35,275 nucleotides of DNA from DATLWN01 sp963764315 (GTDB taxonomy: Bacteria; Pseudomonadota; Zetaproteobacteria; Mariprofundales; Mariprofundaceae): assembly GCA_963764315.1 (NCBI GenBank), contig CAVXSB010000017.1, positions 1-35,275 of the forward strand, in the 5' to 3' direction. How positions within the stretch are numbered: the first letter of the stretch is position 1; each line of letters starts with the position of its first letter. Both the position numbers and the translations under genes were made by a program. Of the stretch, positions 15,420-24,625 are shown in pieces. Below the pieces are notes generated by a model. The model saw nothing but the letters and a program-made list of their open reading frames with translations. It was not told where the DNA came from and did no database searches.

Positions 15420-18215
15420 CTATGCCTGCAAGGCCGTCGTTACCAGCCTGTGCTGTTCGTCCTCATGGCGCTGGTGCGAGCCCACCGCCGGCGCCGCCGA
15501 GGCAGGCCGCGTCACAGGCGTCAGATGCTGGCCATGGTGCAGGCAGCGCTCGATCTCGTGCCTGATCTGGAACCAGGCGCCCTGGTTCTCCGGTTCTTCC
15601 TGCACCCAGACGATGTCCGTGGTGGCAGCGAAGCGCGCCAGCACCGCCTTCAGCGCATCATTGGGGAACGGGTACAGGCATTCCAGGCGCGCCATGGCCA
15701 CATCCGTCTGGCCGGCCTCTTGGCGGGCGGCCAGCAGGTCGTAATACACCTTGCCCGAGCACAGCAGCAGGCGCCTGACCCGCGACGGATCGATACCCGC
15801 ATCCGCCTCGTCCAGCACCGGCTGGAATTCCCCCTCGGCCAAGGCCTCGACCGGGGAGAAGGACAGTTTCTGGCGCAGCATGCTCTTCGGCCCCATGATG
15901 ACCAACGGCCGGCGCGTGCGGATCAGAAGCTGGCGGCGCAGCAGGTGGAACAGCTGGGCGGGCGTGGTCGGATAGGTGACCATCATGTTTTTCTCGGCGC
16001 ACAGCTGCAGGTAGCGCTCCAGACGCGCCGAGGAATGCTCGGCCCCCTGCCCCTCGTAGCCGTGCGGCAGCCACAGCACCAGCCCGCTCATACGATTCCA
16101 CTTGGAGCTTCCCGAGGAGATGAACTGGTCGATGACCACCTGCGCATTGTTGGCGAAATCGCCGTACTGCGCCTCCCAGATCACCAGCGCCCGCGGCTCG
16201 GCGATGGTGTAGCCGTATTCGAAGGCCATGACGGCGAGCTCCGAGAGCATCGAATCGACGACGATGAAGTGCGACAGGTCGCCATTCTTCAGCTGCATCA
16301 AGGGGATATACTTCTTGCCGCTGGCTTGGTCGTAGACGGCGGCATGGCGATGGAAGAAGGTGCCGCGGCCACTGTCCTGGCCACTCAGGCGCACCCAATG
16401 CCCCTGATGCACCAGCGAGGCGTAGGCCATGATCTCCGCGCAACCCCAGTCCACGCCCTGCCCGCCGTCGATCATGTCGATGCGGGCATCATAGATTTTC
16501 TGCACCCGGCGGTGGAGCGAAAAGCCCTCGGGCACCCGATGTGCCCGACGCACCAGATCGCGCAACTCATCCATGGCCACGGCGGTGTCCGGTTCCGGCG
16601 CCTCCGGGGCAAAGTCCTCCCAGCGGCCCTGCAGGCTGTTCGGGGGGGTGGGCGGATGATGGTGATGGCGACGAACCTCATCCAGGCGCTCGCGGTACTC
16701 GCCGACCATGTCGTCGACCGCCTCGTCTGTGAGCACGCCCTCTGCCACCAGCCGCTGCCGGTACAGCTGCTGCACCGTGGGATGCTCGTTGATGCGCCGG
16801 TACATCACCGGTTGCGTCACCTCCGGCGAATCGGCCTCGTTGTGGCCGTGGCGGCGGTAGCAGACCAGGTCGATGACGATGTCCGAGCGGAAGCGGTGCC
16901 TGAACTCCATGGCCAGTTCGATGGCGAGGCAACAGGCCTCCGGATCATCGCCGTTCACGTGCAGGATCGGCGCCTGCACCATCTTGGCAATATCGGTACA
17001 ATACAGCGTCGAGCGCGCATCGAAGGGGTTGACGGTGAAGCCGATCTGGTTGTTGACGACGATGTGGATGGTGCCGCCGGTGCGGAAGCCGGCCAGCTTG
17101 GACAGATTCAGCGATTCGGCGACCACGCCCTGGCCAGCGAAGGCCGCGTCGCCGTGGATCAGCACGCTCATGACCTCGCGCCGGTCGGCATCCTTGCGTC
17201 GGCACTGGCGGGCGCGTACGGAGCCCAACACCACCGGCGTGATGATCTCCAGGTGCGAGGGATTGAAGCCGAGCGACAGATGCACGATACCGCCGGGGGT
17301 ACGGATATCCGAGGAGAAGCCCATATGGTATTTGACGTCGCCGGAGCCGTTGGCGTCCTCGATGCGGTCGCCCTCGAAATCGGAGAAGATGTCCGACAGC
17401 GACTTGCCCATGACATTGGCCAGCACGTTCAGCCGGCCACGATGGGCCATACCGAGAATGATCTCCTTGACCCCATGGCTGCCGGCATTCTGGATCAGCG
17501 CCCCCATCATCGGCACCAGGCTCTCCGCCCCCTCCAGCGAAAAGCGCTTCTGGCCGACATAACGCGTGTGCAGGAAACGCTCGAACTCCTCGGCACGCAT
17601 GATGCGGCTGAACACATGCCGGCGGGTGTCCGCGTCCATGCTGGGCTTTGAGTGCACGCGCTCCAGTCGCTCCTGCAGCCAGTGTTTCTGCGCCGAGTCG
17701 GTGATATGCATGAATTCCGGCCCGATATGGCCGCAATACGTCTGCTCCAGCGCCGTAAGGATATCGCGTAGCGGCATGCGCGGAGGGCCGATCAGATCGC
17801 CGGTCGGGAACTCGTGGTCCATATGCGCCGCGTTCAATCCGTAGTAACTGAGGTCCAGTTCCGGGCTGAAATGGCGTGGATTGAGCTTCAGCGGATCGAC
17901 GTCGGCATGCAGATGCCCGTGCACCCGGTAGGCGTGAATCAGGTAGATCGCCCGGGATGGGAACTCGATCTGGCCCGGCACCGCCGCCGCCTCGTGCACC
18001 GGTTCGCCCACACCGACCGCACGCTGGGACATGCGCATGCGACGCAGCATCGTCGCATGCGAGGCAGCCGTGCGCTCCGGCACCGCTTCCACGGATGCGA
18101 AGTAACGGGCCCAGGCCTCGGGCACCGACGACGGATTGCGCAGAAACGCGTCATAGAGCTGATTGATATAATCGCTGTTCAGCGTGTGCATGTCCGGCGC
18201 TTCCATGGCCGTCAT
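15420..18215 (-). CDS. sucA: 2-oxoglutarate dehydrogenase E1 component
   Basis: A 931-residue thiamine-diphosphate E1 that decarboxylates 2-oxoglutarate and succinylates the lipoyl arm of SucB. The N-terminal E1o-specific helix is present (LNSDYINQLYDAFLRNP), then IGMAHRGRLNVL-type sequence (GMAHRGRLNVLAN), the ThDP/Mg site (IHGDAAFAGQGVVAESLNL to VNNQIGFT), and the transketolase-like second half (SGQDSGRGTFFHRHA, WEAQYGDFANNAQVVIDQFI). The length matches E. coli (933). The ATG at 18215 is chosen because GAGGGAG lies 8 nt upstream and upstream in-frame residues do not fit the family. It is the first gene of sucA-sucB-TVP38. No sdh, lpd or sucCD gene is visible nearby. Confidence 0.96.
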   Translation of the reverse strand: MTAMEAPDMHTLNSDYINQLYDAFLRNPSSVPEAWARYFASVEAVPERTAASHATMLRRMRMSQRAVGVGEPVHEAAAVPGQIEFPSRAIYLIHAYRVHGHLHADVDPLKLNPRHFSPELDLSYYGLNAAHMDHEFPTGDLIGPPRMPLRDILTALEQTYCGHIGPEFMHITDSAQKHWLQERLERVHSKPSMDADTRRHVFSRIMRAEEFERFLHTRYVGQKRFSLEGAESLVPMMGALIQNAGSHGVKEIILGMAHRGRLNVLANVMGKSLSDIFSDFEGDRIEDANGSGDVKYHMGFSSDIRTPGGIVHLSLGFNPSHLEIITPVVLGSVRARQCRRKDADRREVMSVLIHGDAAFAGQGVVAESLNLSKLAGFRTGGTIHIVVNNQIGFTVNPFDARSTLYCTDIAKMVQAPILHVNGDDPEACCLAIELAMEFRHRFRSDIVIDLVCYRRHGHNEADSPEVTQPVMYRRINEHPTVQQLYRQRLVAEGVLTDEAVDDMVGEYRERLDEVRRHHHHPPTPPNSLQGRWEDFAPEAPEPDTAVAMDELRDLVRRAHRVPEGFSLHRRVQKIYDARIDMIDGGQGVDWGCAEIMAYASLVHQGHWVRLSGQDSGRGTFFHRHAAVYDQASGKKYIPLMQLKNGDLSHFIVVDSMLSELAVMAFEYGYTIAEPRALVIWEAQYGDFANNAQVVIDQFISSGSSKWNRMSGLVLWLPHGYEGQGAEHSSARLERYLQLCAEKNMMVTYPTTPAQLFHLLRRQLLIRTRRPLVIMGPKSMLRQKLSFSPVEALAEGEFQPVLDEADAGIDPSRVRRLLLCSGKVYYDLLAARQEAGQTDVAMARLECLYPFPNDALKAVLARFAATTDIVWVQEEPENQGAWFQIRHEIERCLHHGQHLTPVTRPASAAPAVGSHQRHEDEQHRLVTTALQA

Positions 18216-18272
18216 ATCCGGAACTCCCTCTATCACGCCAACCTCGCGGAAAGATGCTTTGCGCACCCTCGC

Positions 18273-18278
18273 TTTATA
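18273..18278 (-). promoter_or_regulatory. Candidate -10 element for sucA
   Basis: TATAAA on the minus strand, about 60 nt ahead of the sucA ATG in the 97-nt gap after the elyC-like gene. The matching -35 (around GTGCCT) is poor, so the call rests on the -10 and on position. Confidence 0.35.
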
Positions 18279-18312
18279 GCCCAATTCGCATGCGAAGGCA
18301 CGCGGCAGTGCC

Positions 18313-19098
18313 TCACCGGGCCAGCCACCCGTAGCGAATCCGGTACCACAACAGACCCAGATATTCGTGCAGCGCCTCGCCCGAGGTCGCGAGCACCTGC
18401 CACTGCGGCACATAATCCAGCACGTCGTAGGACAGGCGGCTTTCCGCGTAATCGCAGGGGGCGGGGATGACGGTGATACCCTGCGCCCGCAGGCTCCATA
18501 CGGCGCGCGGCATATGCCAGGCGCTGGTGACGAGCACGGCCCGCTTGATACCGTGCGCCTCCAGCAGGGTCTTCAGATACACGGCGTTCTGCCAGGTCGT
18601 GCGGGCCTGATTCTCCACCACCACATGCTCGGCCGGCACCCCCAGGCGCAGCAGCCAGCGGCGCATGACGCTACCCTCCGGCTCCGCCTTGCCCTTCAGT
18701 GACTCGCCACCGCTGGGATAGACGGACAGCCCCGTACGCAGGGACAGGTCGGCGGCGTAGACGGTGCGGGACAACGCGCTCCCGTGCAGGGCATCGGCGC
18801 CACCGTATTCGGGTGCCCTGGCGTAGATGCCGCCGCCGAACAGCACGATGGCGGTATCCTTGGGCGATCCGAGCCCGGCATCCGCCGCCAACGGCAGATA
18901 ATCATGTTCCAAAGGGGCCAGCAGCGCACCGCGCACCGGCGCCGTCCCCAGCAGCCAGAACAGGACGAGGCTGAAAAGCACAAGTGCCCTTCCCCAGCGA
19001 CGGCGCCAGGCCAACGCCCCGACCAGGCCCATCAGAATCAGGCCTGCCGGCGGCAGCAGCAGCCGGCCGACGAGCTTGCTCAGGATCAGGCCGAACAT
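18313..19098 (-). CDS. ElyC-like DUF218 (YdcF superfamily) membrane protein
   Basis: A 261-residue protein with two N-terminal hydrophobic segments (about 3-30 and 36-56) and a DUF218 domain: TAIVLFGGGIYAR, SRTVYAADL, YPSGGES, then VENQARTTWQNAVYLKTLL and VLVTSAWHMPRAVWSLRAQG. This matches ElyC (259 residues), which affects undecaprenyl phosphate carrier use and peptidoglycan synthesis at low temperature in E. coli. Related DUF218 proteins include SanA and YdcF. The ATG (19096-19098) shares one base with the cstA stop (TGATG), which implies translational coupling to a carbon-starvation transporter. The open frame upstream of this start is antisense-type noise over cstA. Confidence 0.88.
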   Translation of the reverse strand: MFGLILSKLVGRLLLPPAGLILMGLVGALAWRRRWGRALVLFSLVLFWLLGTAPVRGALLAPLEHDYLPLAADAGLGSPKDTAIVLFGGGIYARAPEYGGADALHGSALSRTVYAADLSLRTGLSVYPSGGESLKGKAEPEGSVMRRWLLRLGVPAEHVVVENQARTTWQNAVYLKTLLEAHGIKRAVLVTSAWHMPRAVWSLRAQGITVIPAPCDYAESRLSYDVLDYVPQWQVLATSGEALHEYLGLLWYRIRYGWLAR

Positions 19099-20795
19099 CA
19101 GGCGGCCTCGCCTCTCCGTTCGCGGCGGAAGCGCCAGGCGACCAGCACGCCCTCCGCGACCACCCAGGCAGCCAGCACGAAGATCAGGGTGCCGACGGAG
19201 GCCACCATCCACTGCCCGCGCGCCACCGCGTGCCAGATGCCGATCAGCATGCCGGACACCGTCGCCGTCAGCACCAGGATCATCGGCAGCAGCGTATACA
19301 GGATGGGTTTGCGTTTGCGGTACAGGTAAATCGTCACCGTCAGCAGCGTCAGTGCCGCCAGAATCTGGTTCGTGGTACCGAACAGTGTCCACAACATCAG
19401 ACCGGCCGGTTTACCGTCCACCTTGAAGAAGGCGAAGAAGCCGATGGCCACCACGGCGATGGCCGTCGACAGGTAGCGGTTGGCCAGCTGCGGGATGCCC
19501 AGCGTGTGGCTGATTTCCTCGACGTTAAAGCGCAGCAGGCGCGCCCCGGTGTCCACCGATGTCATGGCGAAGGCGACGACGACAACGCTGATGAAGGCCA
19601 TGGCGAAGTCCAGCGGCACCCCGAGCTGGTGGATGAAGTTGCCCGTGCCCTGGATGAACACGCCGAGCTTCTGGGGCAGTCCCGCCGCCTGCTGCCAGGA
19701 GCCGTAGAAATCCGCCCACTGCTTATGGCTGGTGAAGGCGCCGGCCGTCGTGGCCATCACTGCCAGAAAGGCCAGCAGCGATTCGCCGATCATGCCGCCA
19801 TAGCCGATCATCGGCGCATCGGTCTCGCGGTCGAGCTGCTTGGCGGTGGTGCCGCTGGCGACAATGCCATGGAAGCCGGAGACGGCACCGCAGGCGATGA
19901 CGATGAACAGGAAGGGCAGTATCGGCGGCGCCCCGACCGGATGCAGGTTGATGGCGGGGGCAGCCCAATGCGGCGCCATCAGGAAGAAGCCGGCCAGCAT
20001 CGACAAGAGCGCCAGATACAGCAGCAGCGAGTTCAGGAAATCGCGCGGCTGCAGCAACAGCCATACCGGCAACACGCTCGCCGCATAGGCATAGACGAGA
20101 AGGGTCCAGGTCCAGGTCTGTGCCGTCACGCCGGTGACCGGCATGGACAGGCCCATCCAGGTGGTCAGCAGCATCAGCACGAAGCCGGTGCCGATCACCG
20201 GCAGCATCGGCCAACGCTTTTTGTACAGCAGATAACCCATGACCATGGCCACGAGGATCAGGGCATAGGTCGGGAACACGGCCTCCGGGTGTGCCGTCGG
20301 CGGCCGGTGCGTCGGATCGGGAACGGCGAACAGCCCGGCGATGACGAGCACGAACACGCCCATGGCCAGCGCCACCAGGAAGAAGATCACGAGCAGGAAC
20401 AACAGGCGCGTACGGGGGCTGATGACGTCGCGCGCGATGCTGCCGATGCTCTGGCCACCGTGGCGCGACGAAATCACCAGCGCCGAGAAGTCGTGCACGG
20501 CACCGACCAGCAGCGTGCCGAGCACCACCCACAGCAGGGCCGGTACCCAGCCCCAGATGACGGCGATGGCCGGGCCCAGCATCGGCGCCAGGCCGGCGAT
20601 CGAGGCGTAATGATGCCCGAACAGGATGTATTTATTGGTCGGCAGGTAGTCGACGTCGTCGCGGAAGGCATGGGCCGGGGTTTCGGCGCCATGGACCAGG
20701 GCGAAGACGCGGCGACTAAGCACGCCCTTGGCATAGAAGCGGTAGAACACCACGTAGAGGCTTAAAACCAGAATCGCCATGACGACAGGTGACAT
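19098..20795 (-). CDS. cstA: CstA family carbon starvation protein (peptide/pyruvate transporter)
   Basis: A 565-residue inner-membrane transporter of the CstA family, linked to peptide uptake under carbon starvation and, for relatives such as BtsT, to pyruvate import. Recognisable family segments are DYLPTNKYILFGHHYASIAGLAPMLGP, GAVHDFSALVISSRHGG-SIG, CGAVSGFHGIVASGTTAKQL and AFAMTSVDTGARLLRF; many membrane helices alternate with these. It is shorter than E. coli CstA (701). ATG 20795 follows AAGGGGAAC, an adequate ribosome site. No small YbdD-type partner gene follows; instead the elyC-like gene overlaps its stop. It is divergent from the parvulin lipoprotein gene across 77 nt. Confidence 0.92.
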   Translation of the reverse strand: MSPVVMAILVLSLYVVFYRFYAKGVLSRRVFALVHGAETPAHAFRDDVDYLPTNKYILFGHHYASIAGLAPMLGPAIAVIWGWVPALLWVVLGTLLVGAVHDFSALVISSRHGGQSIGSIARDVISPRTRLLFLLVIFFLVALAMGVFVLVIAGLFAVPDPTHRPPTAHPEAVFPTYALILVAMVMGYLLYKKRWPMLPVIGTGFVLMLLTTWMGLSMPVTGVTAQTWTWTLLVYAYAASVLPVWLLLQPRDFLNSLLLYLALLSMLAGFFLMAPHWAAPAINLHPVGAPPILPFLFIVIACGAVSGFHGIVASGTTAKQLDRETDAPMIGYGGMIGESLLAFLAVMATTAGAFTSHKQWADFYGSWQQAAGLPQKLGVFIQGTGNFIHQLGVPLDFAMAFISVVVVAFAMTSVDTGARLLRFNVEEISHTLGIPQLANRYLSTAIAVVAIGFFAFFKVDGKPAGLMLWTLFGTTNQILAALTLLTVTIYLYRKRKPILYTLLPMILVLTATVSGMLIGIWHAVARGQWMVASVGTLIFVLAAWVVAEGVLVAWRFRRERRGEAA

Positions 20796-20872
20796 ACTGT
20801 TCCCCTTCGCGGTATGCCAAGGCGCACCCCATGGATGCAATCGTGCCCGGCTGCCGTTACTCTAGGAGGCCC

Positions 20873-21769
20873 ATGAAGTTTGGCAAACCCATATACCTGC
20901 TGCTGCTTCCCCTGCTTCTGGTCGCATGCAATCAGCAACAGAAGGCCACGTCGAACGCCAAGGCTCCGGACAGCCCTATCGTTGCCAAGCTCGACGGCCA
21001 GAACCTGCGAGAATCCGACATCGATGCGGAGATCAGCGCCCTGCCGGCATCCATGCGCGAGCTCGGCACCGATCCGCAAGCCCGGACGGCCATCCTGCAT
21101 GCCCTGATCCGCCGCAAGATTCTGAGCAAGCGAGCCATCGCCATGGGCCTGGACAAGGATCCGGTGGTACGCCGGCGCATCGAGCGCGCGCGCGAGAACA
21201 TCCTGGTGCAGACGCTGAAGGAGCAGGAGCTGAAATCGCTGAAGGCACCGAGCGACAAGGCCATCGAAGCCTATTACCAGAGCCATCAGGCGGATTTCAC
21301 GATCCCGGAACAAATTCATGCCCGGCACATCCTCGTTGGCAGCAAGGATGTTGCCGACAAGGTCTATCGACTTTTGAAGCGAGGCAAGGATTTTGCCACG
21401 CTGGCCGCCCAGTATTCGATCGACGATGGCACGAAGGCCCGCGGCGGCGACCTGAACTGGTTCTCGCACGGCACCATGGTGGCCCCCTTCGAGGAGGCGG
21501 CCTTCGCCCTGAAAAATCCGGGGGACATCAGCCAGCCGGTGCATACGCAGTTCGGCTGGCATATCATCCAGTTGCTCGGGAGGCGCCCGGCGACACTGAA
21601 GAGCCTCGACGAGGCGCATGACGAGATCATCGGCATCCTGAGCCAGCAGGCGATGGACCAATGGCTCAACGACGTCACCCGCCACGCCCATGTGCAAATC
21701 ATCCGCCAGGATTACAGCCAGGCCAGGCCTTCGACCCAAGCCCCGGCGGCAGGCACGCCCAGCCCCTGA
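20873..21769 (+). CDS. Parvulin-type peptidyl-prolyl isomerase lipoprotein
   Basis: A 298-residue SurA/PrsA/PpiD-like foldase. A lipobox LVAC (C19) predicts membrane anchoring on the periplasmic side. The helical chaperone region (about 35-140, including DIDAEISALP and LIRRKILSKRAIAMGL) precedes one PpiC domain (about 143-240: QIHARHILVGS, GGDLNWFSHGTMVAPFEEAAFAL, PVHTQFGWHIIQL). A C-terminal tail of about 40 residues ends in Pro/Ala-rich sequence. The start at 20873 has a textbook AGGAGG. It resembles the EpsD-type PPIase lipoproteins of exopolysaccharide loci, but no such locus is present, so I leave the role as general envelope folding. Confidence 0.92.
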   Translation: MKFGKPIYLLLLPLLLVACNQQQKATSNAKAPDSPIVAKLDGQNLRESDIDAEISALPASMRELGTDPQARTAILHALIRRKILSKRAIAMGLDKDPVVRRRIERARENILVQTLKEQELKSLKAPSDKAIEAYYQSHQADFTIPEQIHARHILVGSKDVADKVYRLLKRGKDFATLAAQYSIDDGTKARGGDLNWFSHGTMVAPFEEAAFALKNPGDISQPVHTQFGWHIIQLLGRRPATLKSLDEAHDEIIGILSQQAMDQWLNDVTRHAHVQIIRQDYSQARPSTQAPAAGTPSP

Positions 21770-21891
21770 GCGGCTGGCATCGGCCCACCGCCCGTGAAAA
21801 ACCATACCCTGCGCGGCCTACAGGCTTTAGTCGGGGCGCGAGTTGCCGATATTCTAATAATGTGGAATGTGGGTAGGATAGGGATATAGGC

Positions 21892-24111
21892 ATGCATAAA
21901 CCGGACAGCGACCGAACACTGCGCAGTGTTCTGATCCGGGCCATCCTCACATGGTCCGGGGCGTTGTTCGTGGTCCTAGCCTTCGCCTTCACGCTCAGCG
22001 ACGAGCGTCTGGCCAACGATCTGCTTGCCCACAATGCCCAAGCCTGGCTGGGCAACCAGATAGGCATCATCGGCAAGCTTCTCGCCACCGGGGATATCGC
22101 CGATCTGGACACGGATATGCCGACGCTGATCTCCGGCAAGGACATCGCCGGCGTAGCGGTGCTCGACGCCAAGGGCAAGGTGCTGTATTCGGCGTTCAAG
22201 CCGCGCTGGTCGCCCGATGCCGACATGGCTATGCCGATGCAGCCCAGTCCGCACCTGATCATATTCAAACACGATATACCGGGAACCCATGACCGGCTGT
22301 GGCTCATCATGGACCGCCAATCGGCCATGGCCACAATCCAGGCCGCTGCTGCCAGCGCGGCCGGCCTGATGCTTTTGCTGCTCGGCCTTATCGTACTCAG
22401 CGTGCATCTGGCACTGCGCCGCCGCAGCGCCGTGCCCCAACCGGAAGTGAGGCCGCAGGACATTTGCCCCGCCGCCACCACGGCCCAGGCCGATATGCAG
22501 GGCCGGAAGCATGAGCCCAGCGGCAAGGATACGGCCATACAGCCCGTGGAAGACCATGTCCCATTGGTAGAACGCTTCCAGGATATCCTGGATCGCATGC
22601 CCTCCTGCCTGTGGTGGGCCGACGGTACGCTGCGCTACCGGCAGGTATCCGAACACGCCTCCGACCTGTTCGGCATGGAACCGCGTGAGCTGGCAAACAG
22701 GCCGCTGTGGAACTGGCTGACCGATCAGGACCAGTCTCTGGCCAACCGGGAGAAGCTCGACCAGGCGGTGAAGAGCCGCGACAACACGTTACACCTGGCT
22801 TATCTGGCCATGCTGCCGGACCGCGCGCAGCCGCGCTGGCTTGGCGAGCATATCAATATCCAGTACGACAGCGACGGCGACGTGCTCGGCCTGTACGGCA
22901 TCAGCAGCGACATCACCAAGCGGCGCCAACAGGAACAGACCGTGCAGACCCACATCGAACGGGCCCGGCGCATGGAGACCGTGGGCACGCTGGTCGGCGG
23001 CATCGCCCACGAGTTCAACAACATCCTGGCCGGCATCGTCGGCAACATTTTCCTGTTGCGCCAGAGCCAGGGCGATAACCCCAAGGCCCAGGAGCGGCTG
23101 GATCGCGTCGATATGTTGATTCGCAAGGCCTCGAGCATGATCGAACAGCTGCTCGCCTTTGCGCGCAAGAGCCAGGCCCAGCCCGGAAAATTCGCGCTGA
23201 AGGCGCATCTGGAAGAGATCCTGCGCATCCTGGAGCCACAGCTGAAGAGCCAGGCCCGCATCGTCACGGATCTGCACTCCGATGCCGGCGTACTGGCCAA
23301 CCGCACGCAAATCCAGCAGGCGCTCACCCATATGGTGGACAATGCCGACCGAGCGCTGCTCGGCACCCCGGATCCGACGATCAGCGTCAGCCTGAGCGAG
23401 TTCGAGGCCAACGGCTCCTTCCTGGACCAGCATCCGGACGTTGCCTCGCCGCACCTGCTGCACCTGACGCTGGCCGACAACGGCGAGGGTATCGACCCAT
23501 CCATCATCGACCATATCTTCGAGCCCTTCTTCACCAGCCGCGAGGTCGGCGAGGGCACAGGCCTGGGGCTGTCGATGGTCTATGGCATGGTCCGCCACCT
23601 CGGCGGTGCCATCATGGTCGAGAGCACGCCAGGCGACGGCGCGACCTTCCATCTGTATTTCCCGCGCGCCGAGGCGATCTCCATCGAGGAGGATGCCTCC
23701 GGCCATGTGCATTACGGCAAGGGCGAGACCATCCTGCTCGTCGAGGACGAGCCGATCATGCGCAAGGTGGCGGTGGAGGTGCTCCAGAAGCTCGGCTACC
23801 GCGTCATCGAGGCCGTCGACGGTCCGGCAGCGCTGCGCGAGTTCGAGGCCAACCGCCATGAGATCCGCCTGGTCATGGCCGACCTGATCATGCCGATCAT
23901 GGGCGGGGTCAAGGTCGCCTCGACGATCCGCAACACGGCCCCCGACATGCCGGTGTTGTTCATCACCGCCCACGACCTCACCGATTCGGTGGGGCCGGAG
24001 TTGTCCTTCCCGAACTCCGACCTTATCTCCAAGCCCTTCCCCATCGCCTCGCTCAGCTCCAGCCTGCGTCGCCTGATCGACGGGAAGACAGTGCCTTCAC
24101 CCCAGGACTGA
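21892..24111 (+). CDS. Hybrid sensor histidine kinase with PAS and C-terminal receiver
   Basis: A 739-residue membrane histidine kinase. TM1 is at about 14-34, an extracytoplasmic sensor at about 35-150, TM2 at about 151-175, a poorly conserved linker, then PAS (about 226-345, ending GISSDITKR). The HisKA H-box is TLVGGIAHEFNNILAGIVG with phospho-accepting H373. The HATPase shows DNA (N484), LADNGEG and GTGLGLSM. A receiver domain (about 612-735) has acidic E618/D619/E620, phospho-acceptor D664 (VMADLIMPIMGG) and K714 (SKPF). All catalytic positions are intact. The PAS-HK-REC order is like CckA-type kinases, but the receiver has no attached output domain and no response regulator or HPt gene lies nearby. 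Signal and partner are unknown. Ribosome site is weak (AGG one base before ATG). Confidence 0.93.
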   Translation: MHKPDSDRTLRSVLIRAILTWSGALFVVLAFAFTLSDERLANDLLAHNAQAWLGNQIGIIGKLLATGDIADLDTDMPTLISGKDIAGVAVLDAKGKVLYSAFKPRWSPDADMAMPMQPSPHLIIFKHDIPGTHDRLWLIMDRQSAMATIQAAAASAAGLMLLLLGLIVLSVHLALRRRSAVPQPEVRPQDICPAATTAQADMQGRKHEPSGKDTAIQPVEDHVPLVERFQDILDRMPSCLWWADGTLRYRQVSEHASDLFGMEPRELANRPLWNWLTDQDQSLANREKLDQAVKSRDNTLHLAYLAMLPDRAQPRWLGEHINIQYDSDGDVLGLYGISSDITKRRQQEQTVQTHIERARRMETVGTLVGGIAHEFNNILAGIVGNIFLLRQSQGDNPKAQERLDRVDMLIRKASSMIEQLLAFARKSQAQPGKFALKAHLEEILRILEPQLKSQARIVTDLHSDAGVLANRTQIQQALTHMVDNADRALLGTPDPTISVSLSEFEANGSFLDQHPDVASPHLLHLTLADNGEGIDPSIIDHIFEPFFTSREVGEGTGLGLSMVYGMVRHLGGAIMVESTPGDGATFHLYFPRAEAISIEEDASGHVHYGKGETILLVEDEPIMRKVAVEVLQKLGYRVIEAVDGPAALREFEANRHEIRLVMADLIMPIMGGVKVASTIRNTAPDMPVLFITAHDLTDSVGPELSFPNSDLISKPFPIASLSSSLRRLIDGKTVPSPQD

Positions 24112-24201
24112 TCCCGGGCCCTCCGCCCTGTCTCCTGCCCTGAATTTGCGCTGCCGCCGACTTCGTACCATGCTTGGCCGGGCTTGAGCGAGGAGGCAAC
24201 C

Positions 24202-24603
24202 ATGACGCGATCCATCACGCCGTTCCTGATGTTTACGGGCAAATGCGAGGAGGCGATGAACCTGTACGTGTCGTTGTTCGGCGACTCGAAGATCACCACC
24301 ATCGAGCACTACACCAGCGATGGCCCCGGCGCGGAAGGTACCGTCAAGGAGGCCACCTTCGAGCTGTGCGGCCGCGGCTTCGCCTGCGCCGACAGCCCTT
24401 CGGACCACGCCAATTTCGCCTTCTCCCCCGCCATGTCGCTGTTCGTGGATGTGGCGGACGAGGCCGAGATCGACCGCGCCTTCGCCGGGCTTTCCGAGGG
24501 CGGCAAGGTGATCATGCCGCTGAAGGAATATCCCTTCGCCAAGCGCTTCGCCTGGCTTTCCGACCGCTTCGGCATGACCTGGCAGCTCATGCTTCACGCC
24601 TAG
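24202..24603 (+). CDS. VOC family (PhnB-like/3-dmu-9_3-mt) protein
   Basis: A 133-residue vicinal-oxygen-chelate fold protein of the PhnB-like group. It starts ITPFLMFTGKCEEAMNLYVSLFGDSKI, and carries GPGAEGTVKEATFEL and the closing DRFGMTWQLML, which match the family once mislabelled as 3-demethylubiquinone methyltransferase. No enzymatic activity is established for most members. ATG 24202 is chosen over an in-frame TTG at 24184 because GAGGAGG lies directly upstream. It stands 90 nt after the kinase gene and 22 nt before the next small gene. Confidence 0.9.
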   Translation: MTRSITPFLMFTGKCEEAMNLYVSLFGDSKITTIEHYTSDGPGAEGTVKEATFELCGRGFACADSPSDHANFAFSPAMSLFVDVADEAEIDRAFAGLSEGGKVIMPLKEYPFAKRFAWLSDRFGMTWQLMLHA

Positions 24604-24625
24604 CGCATATCGCAGACGGTCTGCC

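Noticed and set aside
14265..17651. A very long plus-strand open frame opposite sucA/sucB
   Set aside because: Composition is His/Arg/Gln/Leu-rich with no domain; it is an antisense shadow caused by the codon bias of GC-rich genes.
18984..20765. Plus-strand open frame opposite cstA and elyC
   Set aside because: His/Gln/Asp-rich translation with no recognisable motif; the minus strand encodes a clear CstA.
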